Origin: Glandiceps talaboti
Lineage: Eukaryota; Hemichordata; Enteropneusta; Spengelidae
DNA: 64,000 nt
Assembly: GCF_964340395.1 (NCBI RefSeq)
Contig: NC_135558.1
Coordinates: 7,355,001 to 7,419,000 of the forward strand
Direction of reading: 5' to 3'
Part shown: in pieces, positions 1 to 15,100 of the stretch
Numbering within the stretch: position 1 is the first letter of the stretch
How the letters are laid out: the number at the start of each line of letters is the position of its first letter
Position numbers and translations under genes: made by a program
Notes under the pieces: generated by a model
What the model was told of the DNA's origin: nothing
Seen by the model: the letters and a program-made list of their open reading frames with translations, nothing else
Database searches by the model: none

Positions 1-615
1 AATAATGGTATAAACTATTAACTTTAAATGGAAAGGGAGGGGTATAGAAATGAACATCGGATTGTAAAGAAAGGTGCATAGTTAAGGAATCACATGCCTG
101 GCTGATTAGTCATGTTTTGATTTCACTGAAATTGACATTCCTACATGTGCGTTTATTGCTATTGGATTGTCATTTGATTTATCATACCAGCTGTGTCATC
201 AACAAGGTTGACTCTGTTACTGTGTTAAATTTGCTTCAAATGTTTTAAAGTAAGATAAAATGGGATTTAGAAAATAACATGTGTTGTGTATGTACAGTAA
301 CAACAGCAGTAGTTAAATGTTTAAATGTTTACTGATAAATGAGTCATCTGAATGAACAATGTACACCTTCCATTTGTGATAGTATGTACTGTTGTATTGC
401 TGGCATTAGACACGTTGATAACTTAACTTTTAATGGAGTGAAATCAACAACCTTGAAATAGCTGGAGTTTGTCAGATTGAAATATGCAAGGCAGCATTCC
501 ACAGTGTGCTGCCATGTGATTTGTAGTGATGTTATAAACATTGTTTTAACATGTGGTGTTGACAAGTGTGTATGATTTTGACATTGTAATGAATTCACCG
601 ATTTTGATATTACAG
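1..615 (+). other. Upstream DNA / probable 5' intron of CEP350
   Basis: Noncoding AT-rich sequence ending in an acceptor (ATTACAG at 609-615). It is most likely the intron after an unseen noncoding first exon. No promoter or other gene is visible. Confidence 0.5.
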
Positions 616-625
616 GTAAAGAATT

Positions 626-3600
626 ATGATGTCAAATATAGTCAGAGGTCGTAGGGTCACCGAACCTGTTCTTATTCAAAGGGGACCATCTCCTTTTGAC
701 AAGCATGAAGGTAGGTCAAAGGTCGCTCATTTATTTCATGTCTCAAGAACTAACGTGAACGTTTCGATGTGGATTGATTTGAACTTTTGGTGTCAAAAAA
801 GTGATTAACCTATGACACACTTGCAATGGATGTGTTTTCTTTTATTTCCATATCAATATTATAATTATACTGTGTCAATTTACACAAAAAAATGTAAAAA
901 TTGACATTATTTTTTTCAAACCAAAGTAGCATAAAGTTCCATGAAAGTTAGCAACTCATTACATTTGATCATTTGATTGAAATATATTCAGATATTTTAT
1001 CATGATCTATACTTGAATGAAAAGAACATTTATTGTTTTGTAAATACATGTATTGTATCAGAGATATGAATTAATGACGATGGAAATGAACACATGTTGA
1101 TATTTATTGTTATGTTAATTTTTGTAGATTTTACAGCTGTATGGGATCAAATGGGAGAAGCCAAAACAGCGGTAAGTTACTTTGTTGTGTAATTTTAGGA
1201 ATAAGTCTGTAAGCTGATTAACTTTGAATATTTATCAATGTTAATCCCTTAAAATGTCAAAACGTAGTTTACCTTGTTATTCATTTGAAAGCAATGATTT
1301 TTAAAAAAAATGTTAAATTCCTCACTTCGATAGACATTTATAATCATATTCTGGTACTTGTTACAATAATTTGTCGTTGTGGTTCTTAAATTACTCTTTG
1401 TTGAGAAATGATTTAAAAGCATTCACATTTAGTTTCACTTTCAGTGTAATTTTGTATATGACAGAAAGTAGCATAATATTGGTTACATTCAAAGGTAACG
1501 TTTGTTTCATGTCTCTATCCAATATTTATGTTCCCAAATGTAAGAAGCTTTAATACTGTATTTTTATCACAAGGCTAGGGAGCTTTAACACTCATGTGTT
1601 TTTGTCTGTACAGTTAAGGAGAGCAGAAAGAAGACTTGAAGAAGCTGAAAATCGTCAAATGGAACCATTCTCCCCTCTTAGTCAGGAATACAGTCAAGCT
1701 AAAAAATACCACAGCTCAGATAAAATAGTGACAGTAGATCGTGTACCATCCTATGAAGTCGGTAAATCAACATTCAAGGTAAATTAATGAATGTAATAGA
1801 AGCATGTACAATGAAGGCTATAGTAAGATTCATGACGTAGATTATCACAATTTTGGTACGAAAACAGTAACTCCCAAATTATACTTACAATATGACAGAC
1901 TTAAGGGCTGAAAAGTTAAAATTCATATAAAAATGTAGTAAAGATTGAGAATTACAAATATGTTGCATTGCATACTTGCTAAGGCAACATCAAGTCTTGC
2001 CTCTCAATTGTTTAGTCTTTCCATAGAAATTTTCAGCATGTTTTTTGCAATCAGAATTATAACTAGTTTTATGTTTGTTATCTTTTCTATAGACACCAGA
2101 CAGCAAGTCAAAATACTCACGGGATTATGAAAGAGATACAACTGTTCCTAAAAAGGTCACGATCAAAGGTGAGTTGTAGTTGAACATATTGTTTTTGTGT
2201 CTCACATCAAATTAAATAAAATACAACCCATAATACCAAAGTAAAGCATTTTCTGTATGTACCCCAATCGTTTATGACATCCATATCAAGTGTAAAAGTA
2301 TACTGTTTCATTTGCTAATTGACCACATTAGAAAAGCCACATGCTATGCTTGTAAATGAACCAATTGAAACAGTATACTTTTACACTTGATATGAATGCT
2401 ATAAACAAGTGTAGCACATAGAGAATGTGCTTTACTTCAGTGTTACTCATTGCATTGAAAATAAAACATCTTTGAAAAAAATGTCCTGTAAAACCAAGAT
2501 ATGTAGGTGATCAAGACTCAGACTATCTTGTAAAATGTTATCTTACTGAAATCATAATAATGTATGCTATGTATACATGAAACACTAACATGTCATTTGT
2601 TGATTTCCATTGTAGAAACACCAGATGTTCAAGATTTTACATCAAAAGACAGCAGACTAACCAGTGGATACAGGTCAAGGAGCCCCGTGCCAAATTATGG
2701 TGTTCTGGAAACAAGAGGCAGACATGAAATGAATGGTAACGCTTACTTAGACAGAGACTCTGATTGGTTAAACTCAGACAAGTATCTTGGACGCGATGTT
2801 ACTGATAGAGGGCGCTTTACATTGAAAGACTCTGATAAAGATAAGCAAGCTGTAGCAAAGATAAGTGACTATGATGCATACGATGATTTTAACTCAAAGT
2901 ACTACTCGTCGCCAAACTACCATGAACGTAGCACGTCGGCCATTGATGACAGCACAGAGATAAGAGTACTCAATGATATACCACACAAATATTCAAACGG
3001 GGAGTTTTCCAGGAAAACAGCATCTCAGACAGATTTCACATCAGCGTACTCCAGACTTTATGGACATGAACCGGGTGATCAGAACAATGTCGCAACATCC
3101 AGAAATTCATCGCCAAGATTTGATTCAAGTAAGTTTCTTGATCATGTTATAAAAATTATATTTTTATGAATTTAAAAATGTATTATGCGCAAGCAGTTTA
3201 ACTTGTGTGCTAAAACTTATGTAATTCAATTGATCTACCAAAAAACTGAGGTACATTATAATTATGTTTGGTCAGTTCCTGTGGTTTACAAAATAATTGA
3301 ACCATTAGACAAAATAAAATGCACCTGTGACTATATGTGACAATTGAATAACCACCATTGAAAATTTACAGTTACGTGAAGAGAAATCTGCTGACATGCA
3401 GGAAATATTGCATATTAAATCATTTCTTCTGTTCTTCCAGAGGGACTGAGTAAAGTGAGAGAACAAATTGAAAGACAAAGACAACTGAAGACCAGTGATA
3501 ACAAAGGTAAAACTTAATTTATATAATGAAACAAAAATAATGTACGATGGTAGAGAAGCTATACTTTAGGAAGCTGGTATATATAAATTATCCATACAAC

Positions 3601-6600
3601 ATGGCTATTGAATAAAGTACTTGGAAGAACTCAACATGTTGTGCTTTACTATTTCTAATTTTAGTAATGGAAATACATTGTATTAGTAATTGGTATCAGA
3701 ACTTTTAACTCGGGGGAAACTAGCTTAACTGACATCTGTATCGTGTGTAGTTTATCAATTCATTCATATCATATATTTATTATCTCTTATATATAGATGA
3801 TTATGTAAATAGGCCACGGCATCGTGATACAGACCCTGTCAACTTTATACCATCAGTTGATGTTTATCATGTACCAGAAACGTCTGTGTTATCAAGTAAA
3901 CAGCCTAAAGTACGTAAAGTAGCAACGGCACCGCCAGCTCCAACTTACAAAGGATTCAACCAAGTAGAAACCAAGATTTTAGCAGGTGGAAAACTGTACA
4001 GGGACGGAGAAATGAAGAGAAAGACACGGACAAAAACTCCAGGACAAGAAATTAGGAAAGCGGGTAAGACCGTCTTGTTGGTTCGCTCCTCTCCCCTGCA
4101 ATAATTTATGCCTGAAAGAGAGATGGTGTCTGAGAATTACTCACGCACATACATGTAGCAATCTGATTAAAATCCGATGTAGTGTACTTAGGTTTTTAGC
4201 TCGTAGTTTTAGTGTCATTTGTTCTTTTGTGAGTGTCCGTTACTTACACAAACAGAAAATTAGAGAAACAATTATGCAGACCATTGAAAATATGAATAAG
4301 TACCTGGACTGATACTATAGTCCAGAGTTCTGCTTAGGCAGGGGAGCATCATTGATACTCATGAATATTCATTATAATTAGCATATTTAATATTCATGAC
4401 CTAATTTTTTTTGTATTGCATGGCTTGAATAGATGTTACAAATCAGATATTATTGAAGTAATGAAAGTAGCTATTGTTTGATCTGATCTTTTTGTTGTGT
4501 TGAAATTTTACAGATAGTGCATTGAGGCCGCATAGGACAACTCAAAAAATAACCAAGCCAACCGTTGGTGCTATTGAAGACAAGAAGAAAATGACAAGGA
4601 AAGTACAAAGAATATCTGCACCTATGGATAAAAAACCACACCGAACTGATAGACAAGGCAAGTAATATTAATTTTTGTTGACAGGTCAAAGATGTCACAT
4701 GTTGAATCACAATTTCAGGCCAGTCAACAGCTATCTCATCTGTGTATTGCTATGTAAAATTTTTTCTGACACCAGTCTTTTCTGAATAGATGAAATGTGA
4801 GTCACCATACTGCCTTGTTTTTCTTGGCTATATAGAATGATAACTTAGTAGGACATGAATGTTAAAATTTGGCAGATAATTAATCCTGTTTTTCCCTACT
4901 TGTTATTTTTTGTGTACAAACAAATCACCGCTCCCTCCCCCTTCCTGCTAGAAAGAGGATGTTATGTGCTTTGCTTTAGTGGTTAGGATTGATTTCTTCG
5001 CATGAAATTTTGAAGGTTCATCAGGTCTTTTTGTTTAGGTCTGTGATGCGAGTAAGTTTGGTAGGCTTGACCAGGTTAATTTCATTGTAAATTACAATAA
5101 TAGTGATTAAACCAAATGTTATATTGATAAGGTATAAAGATAATCTTGATGTTATTTGCTAGAAATTTACATTGATATGTACATATTGAATGACAACAAT
5201 TCATACTTTTTCACAGGAACTATATCAGCAAGGTCATGGAGAGAAGGTCAAAAGGTCACCAGAAGAGTACTTGGTCCACCACCTAAGAAGCATAGAAGTC
5301 AGGTGACGCAAATAAAAGAAGAACATGTACATAGTAAGTGGCTTGTGATATACATGTATCATCTTTATGTATATACTCTTACTATTGTACATGTATTTAT
5401 TGATAATTGGAGATCGACAAATGTTGATGCAGAAATATTGTGACTCTGATGCCGGGTCCAATGAGTTTACATAGTCAATATGAGAATTCCATGGAAAAGG
5501 AGTCAACGACTCCGTGAAACGACTGGAAGTGACTTTATATATATGAAACCTAGTAGATGTGATTACATGATTTATAGCAGTGACTTTGAAATGTGTGTAC
5601 TATTTGTTCTTACAACTTTACTAGTACCCTTTTTTATAGCAATGGATGGTATAGCCAATAATTTCTTAAACTTGTGTCTTTTTTTTACATTTTAATTAGC
5701 ATTTTAGTTCATGCTATTCATAGCATTGACTTTGAAGTGTGTGCTATTTGTAGTTACGAGTACATGTACCTTGTATATAGCTCTGGATGGTATCACCAGA
5801 ATTACTCAAACTTTCTTGTTTTCTACAATTCAGTGAGTGATGATGATGATGATGATGACGCTGAACTGATGAAGAAAATAGAAGAGATACCCGAGAGACA
5901 AGATAGAAAAGATGAGTCAGATGAGGAGATATCACAACATACAATAGAATCAGATAAACCTGGCAAGACACACGCATTGTCTGAAGAAGCTAAGGATGTT
6001 TTAGATGATTTACATCTGGATAAATCTGGTAAATTTTGTAGATATAATAAGACATGCAATATTAGCGTACTGAGGCATCCCAGCAAAACTTCAAAGTGGA
6101 AAATGTAGAGGGGGGGGGGGGGGGGGGGGGGCTTTTGCTTGGGCACAATTTCAAGTACATTGAGATTTTATCATGAGTGTACTCTGGCTTCTCAATAAAT
6201 ATTTTCTGTCATGTATATCATTTTCCCCCCACTTCTTTGAGTTGTCTTTATAATTGTTGTGTCTTGTTTTTTAAAATGAAATTTAACATGGAAAAACAAC
6301 CTGTTGAAAAAATATCAGATTTTCAAATAAAGCAACCTTTAATCTTTGTGAACATGATATTTGATCCACAAACTGACATGACTTTTAACTGTTGTTGTCA
6401 TTTACAGACAGTGAAGACTCGGACCATGAGAAAATGGCTGCACAAACAAAAGCAAGACCAGAGAAGAGAAAACAAGGTAGTGGATTGAAGAAAAAATCAT
6501 CAAAACCTACAGGTAAACCATTCAGTTGTAAAAAAATTAAAATTTCAACTCACAAATTTAATTCGACATTAAAATTTCAATTCAGAAAAAAAATTGTGAT

Positions 6601-9600
6601 GAGAAATTTTCGTTTGTAACTATGAATTCAGACACCATGGACATTCATTCTTGAAAATTGCAGTATACAGTTGTGGTGAGTGTCACCATGTTAACATCCC
6701 AATTAGTCTATTTAGATGTGTTTTGTAAAAGGAGTATTTCCTACATAACTTATGTTTATGGTTGGAGATGGGGCAAGGGGTGTCGTAACGTCTACCATAA
6801 TCAAACTTTTCATGTTACATCTAATTAAATAATGGAATTGTATTACAGAGCCACAGTATCCAACTCACAAGGTTAGGAGTTATGATAGCGATGAAGTGAG
6901 GAAGTTCATGGTCAAACAACAAGCAGACCGTAAAAAGAAACAACAGGAAGTTAAGAAACAACAACTACTTGCAGAAGAGAAACAGAAGAGACAATTAGAG
7001 GACTTGTACAAAAAACAAAAACAGAGCGTCAAAACAAACGAGAAAAAGAAAAATTATGGTCGGAAGAGAATGGATGAAACCTTCAGTAAAGGACCATATC
7101 TCATGGAAGATTTGCCAAAACACCATCCATTCCCTACAGATAGGAAACGAGTAAGTGTTCCTTTTGTATCCAACATATGTTGTAAGTAGACATCACCAGT
7201 TTGTACCCAGGTCAGTGTTTTGTCTAAGGTTTAGGGACACAGTGGCACAGTGGCGAAAGCTGGTAAAGTAACATAACATAGATTTCATTACCTTGTACCA
7301 CATTTCTGGTGGGGCACCCTAGTGAACTATCTAAGGAGTAGATTTGACATACTATTACATAAATTTGACATGTGTTGTAGAGGGTTTTGAAATGGTAAAA
7401 TTGATGATATATGTCAAACAAATATTTGACAAAGAGAGACCTCAATACTGTGTTACAAATAGGGTATGGAAGTGAGGTTAATTGATAATGTATGATATCT
7501 CCAAACCACTAGTCCACTGCACAACATACATCATTATCATCTCTGCACCATTGGTTTGAGTTACAGTACCATATACATATATTATGATGTCTTTACTTGG
7601 TCTATTTGTAGGTTGAACTGAGTGGATCAGATAAAGAAAACAAAGGTTTATGGAGTGCATCTAGTAGTTCACACAGTGATGAAAGTGTGATACCATCTAC
7701 ACCAAGATCAGGAAGGTGAGAGAACATTTCAGGCTTGTTGGCAACTCAGCCACAGCCTGCTAATAGACATAGTACTCCATGGCAGTCATAGACAGTTATC
7801 CACCAAATGTAAATATACCATCGTATAGAAACTGACAGCCAATCATTTCCAGGACCGAATGGAGTCAAAACTGGGCCCCTAATCAACCACATAGCAGGAG
7901 TTTCTGTTGTATGCCCTATGTTCATTCATAGTTTGGCCTTTGCTGGTTCAAAATTTGCCTCAATGAAAAATCTTTAACATAATACATTTGTTATGTATTT
8001 GATACTTACGTAATGCTGAAATACTAAGATATACACTTTAAATTCTGCATGTGTCAACAAAAATATATAATGGACATCTGTAAAGTACTGTCCTTCTACA
8101 ATAGTTCCTAAAGGCCCACTATAAAAAAAAAGTAAACATTAGGTGTGAGAAACAGTTGTCTGACAAAGCTATAGAAAAAGTTGGCCCAGAATAAAAGAAT
8201 AATTCTATGTAATCCTTGTGGCTCCACTGGTAAGATAACACTAATGTAAGAGTCAGGGATTGAAATCCTGCCCTTTAATGTATAAATTTGCAAATTCCAC
8301 ATTCATGTTCTGCATGGGTTATGGTTCCCCACATATAATGCATGTGTTAGCTTGTAAATCACTTTATATCAAACATGGCATGCTGTTTATTCATATCTTC
8401 TCCTTCTCATTTCCCTCCTGTCTTCCCTCCTCTCTTCCTATATCCCAACTCCCTGCATGACAGTCCTAGGGTTGGTGGCGTTGACATCGGTCAAAAACTC
8501 ACAGACAGAATGACATCACCACAGCTCAATGCTAGTGATTCTCAAGACACTAAAGATGTTCCTGTTGACATCGTTAGAACTGGTAGTCCATTACATCACC
8601 GTGACAACCTGTATATGAAGACGCGACCTGCTCCTAGAACTTCCAGTACAGACAATTTAACATTAGGGATAGAGAGAGAATTTGATCGACAAGACTTGAT
8701 CAGAAGACCCTACTCTAGTAGTATGACTGATCTACGATTCAAAGGTGCTGTCTCCTCAGGTAAGGCATTATTCTTCAATTCAGTGATTTCACCAAAAAGT
8801 TGCACCCTTAGGTTGTGGAGAAATATTCATCCGATTTGAAAATCATGCTTATGGAAAATCCAAAGTGAGACTGAATTTTTTTGTCTGATTTGTACAAACT
8901 CAACAAATTTCTTCATTTGCATGGAAAATAAAGTCATCTTTCTTCGTGTTCTCTTTTCAAAATTGTTATAATTTATTATATCTTTCATAGTTGAGAACTT
9001 AGATTATTAGCAACTATGTTTTTCATATGTTTTCAAGGGTCATTGTTTTTTATATCTTTATATATTTAAATATCTTTATTTCAGGATATGGTGGTTCACG
9101 AAGTGCTGGGTCAAGAAGCAAAGCTGAACGTTTGGCTGCTATTAAAGACATGGCATCGGCCTTACAAGGCAGAATTGAAGCTGAAGCAAGGAGACTTGCT
9201 GGGGGTCTAGATAGCAGTGCCAACAAATCAGTCTTAGATAGTGAGTAGAGTAAACCATTAATTATCAGACCCTTGATTGCTTGAAATATTAGGTTATCAA
9301 AGTGTGCTATCAGACCTTAGTCCATATTGCTGGGTTATGAAAACCATCCACCAGCAACTTAACCCCACCTGTATTTTACACTTTGTACAATAATGACTAT
9401 ATTTCAATGGTACAATACCATGAATGTAACTTCACAAAAAAATTGTTACATTTAATGTACATTGAAAAAAATTGGGACAGCAACTCCAAAATTTCTTTCA
9501 AATGAAGTGACCCCCTCAGTTATTTTCGGTTAAATTCTTTAGTACCATGGGTACCATTACTTTGTTTATGGTCTATACTTATTAGACATTTAAACTGTTA

Positions 9601-11989
9601 CTGTGTATTTTGATACCAGAAGTTCAAAACTGTCTGTTTTTGTTAGATCACCAAATAGAGAAAGTACTGAAATCCATTCTAATGTGTAGATTCAACAGTG
9701 TCATGTTTGAGAAATCCAATCTTTGTTGTGATTTTAGTTTCAGGAGGTGAGAGGTGGGCGTATTCACCTAGGAGTCCAATGGTTACTATACCTGATGATG
9801 TAGATAAACCACCACGCTATGAAAGAATCACTGGCAGACTTGCTGACCATGCTGTCTTTACTAGTGATTTACCAGGTAGGAGTCACTGCTTGTCGATTTC
9901 AAGTCACATGTAGATCACCTGACATTCACCTCCAAGTCACATGTAGATCACCTGGCAGTAACCTTCAAGTCACATATTCATTTTCTTATTGGCTCTCCAG
10001 GCATTTATATAATGTGTTTTATGTAACATGCAGATTTTTTTACCAAAATCTCCCAAGTTATGTGTAGATTATTGTCAGTAGCATTTAGTCACATGTAGAT
10101 CATGTGACTTTAATTTTACTACCTTTCATTCAGAAAAAGAATCTTATCAATATCTTGACCCATGACACATCAATGATAACTGAAAATATAAAATTGCAAC
10201 ATAGTAAACCAGGCATGTATTTTGAACCACACAAATTGTATTTTGTGAGGAATGGATGGCAAGAGGGATGTCATAACAACATACGCAAACTCCCTAACTT
10301 GTATAATGTCATCCTAGGTGTAGGAAGTCTGTCATCACATGCTATGCTGAGTAGTGAGATAGAGAAAGAGAATGAAGCAGCTACTAAGATCCAGGCAGCA
10401 TATAGAGGACATCACGTCAGACAGGGGTTGATGTGGAAACTACCATCAGGACTTACACTTGGACAAACAATACATGGCAAAGATGAAGACTTACCAATCA
10501 AGGTAAGATATCGTATATGGTGTTGTATTGAGTTTACTATTCATGTTATGAATAGTAATTTTAATACTTTATGTAATGCAAATGAAATTCAGAAATTCAA
10601 AAACACTTGTGCAGCACTCAAACGGAGGACCTGGGGATTCAAACTGAGCATCACCCTTCTTACATACAGATCTGGGAAAATTTTTAATCAAACTCAACCA
10701 ATGCTTAGCAGGTACTAACCAAGATTGCAGTGGTAAGATGCTCACAAGCTAACCACTCGTCCACCGACAACCCACAAATTAAGTTGTTATGTGGTCATGT
10801 AAATACTTGTTTCAAATCTGGACATACAGTTTAAAAAGTTACATTATCATGTCAAGCATTTAATTTTCTATTCATTTTATTTACACAGTATTTGTCTGGT
10901 GGTTTAGACCAATCACCAAATAATTCAGACGATGAGTTTATAAGTGAAGACACACTAACAGAAGACAACAAAGGACCTAAGGTGAGATATTAGACTGTAT
11001 TAGTAGATAGCTGGCAGTGTTTCAATCCTCACAAAATGAATCAACATTATCAAGATATTGATATTCTTTGAGGGCAGGTAAAAACTGATATTGCCTGAGC
11101 ATATTATTTTTATTACACCAAACACTCATTCTTACACCCATAAGTAACTTTAGTGTAAAAAATACATCCAGCACCCTTGCAACAAAGGTTTTGATTTCAT
11201 GTTAATTTCAAGCCAGAGAAGTTAAATATAGATTGTTAGATGGAAACAGTGATATTTGTTATTTGAGTATATTAGTTGGCAGACAAGTATTGAATTGAAA
11301 CATTATTTTAAGAACTGTTGAGTAAAGTCATACTGTACCCAACATGAAAAAGTTAGTGTTAGTAGTAAACCGACATTATTACCGATAATAATAATTTGTT
11401 TTTTGTCATTTTCTCACTACTATAGTTCCGAGACCTACTAGGTGGTGTTGATCATCAAAGACTGGAAAGACCAGCAGATTTAGATTTACACCGAGATTTA
11501 CTAACCATGTCAGCTAATAGACGTGATTTCCTACGGTCACCATATGGTCAACCTAAACCTGATGGATTGAGTGTTATTGATATCTATACCAGGAGATATG
11601 AAGAGGCAGTTAGAGATCCAACTAGGAAGTACAAAGGTAAGGTGTTATGCTAAGGTCTTGTTAAGGAGAAAAGTATGACATCACAATAAAGGTCATGCCA
11701 GTGTTCTGTTGCAAAAAGCACTTGTGGATGTATTATGCAGCTGTTCTTTCTGGTGAAGTACAACAGAAAGTATTGTAAGTATACATCCAAAGAAACTAGT
11801 CAAAGTTTCTGGGTCAATCTGCTGTCACGTTATTATGTAGAGCCTTTAGCATGTTATGACATAAAGCCATCACTACCAATACATAAATCATTTAAACAAA
11901 TATGCATGGATGTTCAATCAAAACATAGCAATTGCCATATAGATATTCTGTATTGCACTGCAGTGCTGTTACCAGTAGTATATAGCATG

Positions 11990-12039
<50 letters not shown>

Positions 12040-12111
12040 TTTGTGTGTGTACTATACTAAGTTGTTGAATACATTGATGTTTTATATAGACACTATTGCA
12101 AGTATGGAATA

Positions 12112-12158
<47 letters not shown>

Positions 12159-15100
12159 ACAATACTAAATTGTTAAATACCATTGCAAGCAAATATTAAT
12201 CTAACTGTTGTATGCTTTACTTACAGACCATGGTATGCCTACAGAGCCTTCCATCAGCCATGCATACTCCTATGATGATGATTTCACAGATGCCAGTGTA
12301 TCCAAGACTCAAGGTTTATCTCATAAATCTAGTCCTGGAACACATGGTAGTCCCAAGGATAAGTCATATCCTATCTCACAGGTTTGTCACTATAAATCTT
12401 CATTTGTGATAGAATTTGCAAATTTGCATTTCATTGACAATTACAAGCAGATTATGATATTGTAATGAGAGGTAAACACAGTAACAGTTGTTACAACACA
12501 CAGCAGTAAATATAAACCCATTTTCATAAACACAATATATATGCACAAGGACGCCAACCTTTTTTTTTTCAGTATGGCTTTCCTTTAATTCTGTGAGTGC
12601 CTCTTTTCCAAGACATGGAGACAGTTGTCTTAAAATCCCATAAATAAACCTTGTTCATGTTGTAATTATTTCTTAGAGATTTTGGAGTATTTTTTAAATT
12701 TTTCTTTCTTTTCAGTTTCATTTGTATGTAACTTTTCCAATACATGCAGATTGTGTTATCACTTTTTCCAAAACATTGTGATACTTCTTTTATTGACAGA
12801 GATCTTTGAGTAAAGCCATGACATACTCAGATGACTTTACAAGTAGTGCATCAACTCAGTCTAAGAAGTCAGGAAGTGAGAAGACACCTAAGGTCAGAGG
12901 TCAGACCAAGAGGTCATCTGAAAAGAAAAGCCCTCGAAGCCTCAGAGAAGACACACTAGAAGAAGTTTCATATTCACAGAGTTTTTCCAGGTATGTGTGA
13001 ATTGGTGTAGTGTTAACACATGAAAGCATTCTAACCATGGTAGAAATAATACTAAACTTTTATGACTAAAAAAATTGTGAAAAATTTCTTGTTAGTTTTG
13101 CAGAAATATAACCAATATATTGTTTGTGACATAGTTACCAATATTAGTTATACCCTTGATATTAGTCCTGTATTGTGTGCAAGACCATATGTTTACAGTC
13201 TGACTTCTTAGTGTTCAACCAGAATCATGATGAAATCAAAGTATTGTATGGTTAGTCTAGACTAAGGTTTCTATGAAGAGTGTATGAAGATTATTTGCTG
13301 TTGAAGCATACACTTGATAAAAGATATATTTGAAAAAAATGTATGATGTTTACACCATTTTTTTTATTTGCCTAAACAAAATTTTAAAAAGTGATGTCTA
13401 ATCTTGCATGGAGTAAGGTCTCGAGATTTTGTTATATTCGAAAATGTTTTGAACATTGATACATCTCTTTGTAGTTCTGAAGAAGATGGTCTGAAGGCAT
13501 CAATGAAAAGGTCACGAACTCCCAGTCCACGAACAGTTTCGGGTAAATCTGCATTAGCTCGTACCAAGTCACCAGATGTGACTGGAACTAGATCTCCCAT
13601 TGACAGAAAATCACCAATTAGTCGCTCAGACACTCAGTCACCCATCACACTGACTGACAGACCGTCTCCGGTCTCAGAGAGAAAGTCACCAACTAGTGGC
13701 TCCCTTAGGAAGTCACCTGTATCAAGGGATCACGGCAATGGGTTCCAACCTGTCGAGGATGTTGTAGATGAAAGGGATGAAGAACTAGAGATGGAGGCAG
13801 CAAGGAGACGGACTAGAGGAGATACAAGGGAACAAAGAGTATACAGGGTATGTTATCTATAAGTCAATGACATGAAACATACATGTATATATTTGAGTCC
13901 ATTTCATCAAACTCTGTAACTCTTTAGATGCAGCAACAAAATGAAACAAACATGCATGTTTTTTAATTCATTTCATCAAACTGTTTGAACTGTCATATAA
14001 ACTTTGGATTCTTAGGTCTCCAACAGGCCAGTCCTTTAGTTTTTCACAGTTAGGTAAATTTCAAAGTAGTATTAAAAGCTCACCTAACTATAGTGTAGCA
14101 CAAACCTCAAACTTAGAACCTAACCATGATATAGACTGACTTGGAGTCTGGCTACAAGAATAAAGATGTCAGGTAATAGAGAGAGCATGAATTGAAAATT
14201 TTGATTTGCATATCGTGTACCTGATCAAATGGCAGTTATCTTCCTAAGAAGCAAAAACAGTGTACAGTATTCCCAACACACACAGTAAGTACATTGTACA
14301 AATATACTGAAGATAATGGTGCCTCTCAGATTTTCCATTTCATCATTGCAAACATTAATTCATTTTTCAGCCTGTTCCGTATGGCTTAGGGAGACAGGTT
14401 ACTGATGGACCCCCTAGGTTAGCACCAAGTGCCCTAGAATTGAAGATGGCAGCAGAATTGAACCTGTTAGAGTCAATGGAGGAGTCAATGAGACAACTGA
14501 CTGAGGTCGAGAGGACCAGGGCAGTCAGTCTAGCTCAGCAAGAAAGTGTTTCTCTTGCTCAAATTCTCAAGGTAGGAGATAATTCTGTCAAATGGAACAT
14601 TTTGGAAGAGATGGGCCAGTGAAGTTTAAAGACAGCATACCTGTAAAACATACAACAGAAAAATTGTGTCAAAAGTAAATTTTCTCTGATGATTTACATT
14701 TCTCTGATGAAGTTTGTCTGAACTGGATCCAACCAGTGCAAACCAGTTTCAACTGGATTCAACTAATCCCAACTTTGAATGAGCAGTGCATAACTGGACA
14801 GATAGCAAATTAACATAGTCAAATTTGTAATATGTGACATAAACTTGGCCCTAAAACTGTTTGAATTTGGTTGGACCAAATCTAATCTTTCAATCTATCT
14901 CTGTAAAACAGGCAAGGCAACAAAGTCATGAAAGAGAACTGCAGTTGTTATCGATGAAAGCAAGGCAAGAAGCCGAGGAAGCCAGCAGACAACTTGAAGA
15001 AGCCAGACTGAGAGCAGCGGCTGCTGCAGCACAAGCTGAGAAAACTTTAGCCCAAGTTAAAAAGGAAGCTACTGATTCCGTCAATGAAACAGCACAAAAA

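Larger units (their letters stand above)
616..7150 (+). other. CEP350: CEP350 N-terminal region, coding exons 1-12
   Basis: These exons hold residues 1 to about 690. Recognisable family blocks are: an early helix with TAVWDQMGEAKTALRRAERR (1131-1635, split by an intron), matching the WDALSQTKAALRH region of vertebrate CEP350; VRKVATAPPAPTYKGFN at about 3904-3954, nearly identical to vertebrates; SARSWREGQKVTRRVLGP at about 5225-5280; and a charged helix DSDEVRKFMVKQQADRKKKQ from about 6885. Exon 10 encodes a run of seven Asp after M-S. The upstream part of the first coding exon (616-625) is 5' UTR, so at least one noncoding first exon should lie upstream. Confidence 0.9.

Noticed and set aside
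9738-9743. Alternative acceptor six bases upstream for the CEP350 exon ending at 9875
   Set aside because: ATTTTAG at 9737 and TTTCAG at 9743 are in the same frame; the second was preferred as the stronger acceptor, but it is not excluded.
10630-10770. A tRNA gene on the minus strand
   Set aside because: The A- and B-box-like parts are about 120 bases apart and no cloverleaf with an acceptor stem could be drawn; it was kept as a SINE-like relic.
11735-12199. 154-residue frame upstream of a CEP350 exon
   Set aside because: Its length comes from the GT and CTGT repeats; it lies in an intron between exons whose phases join without it.
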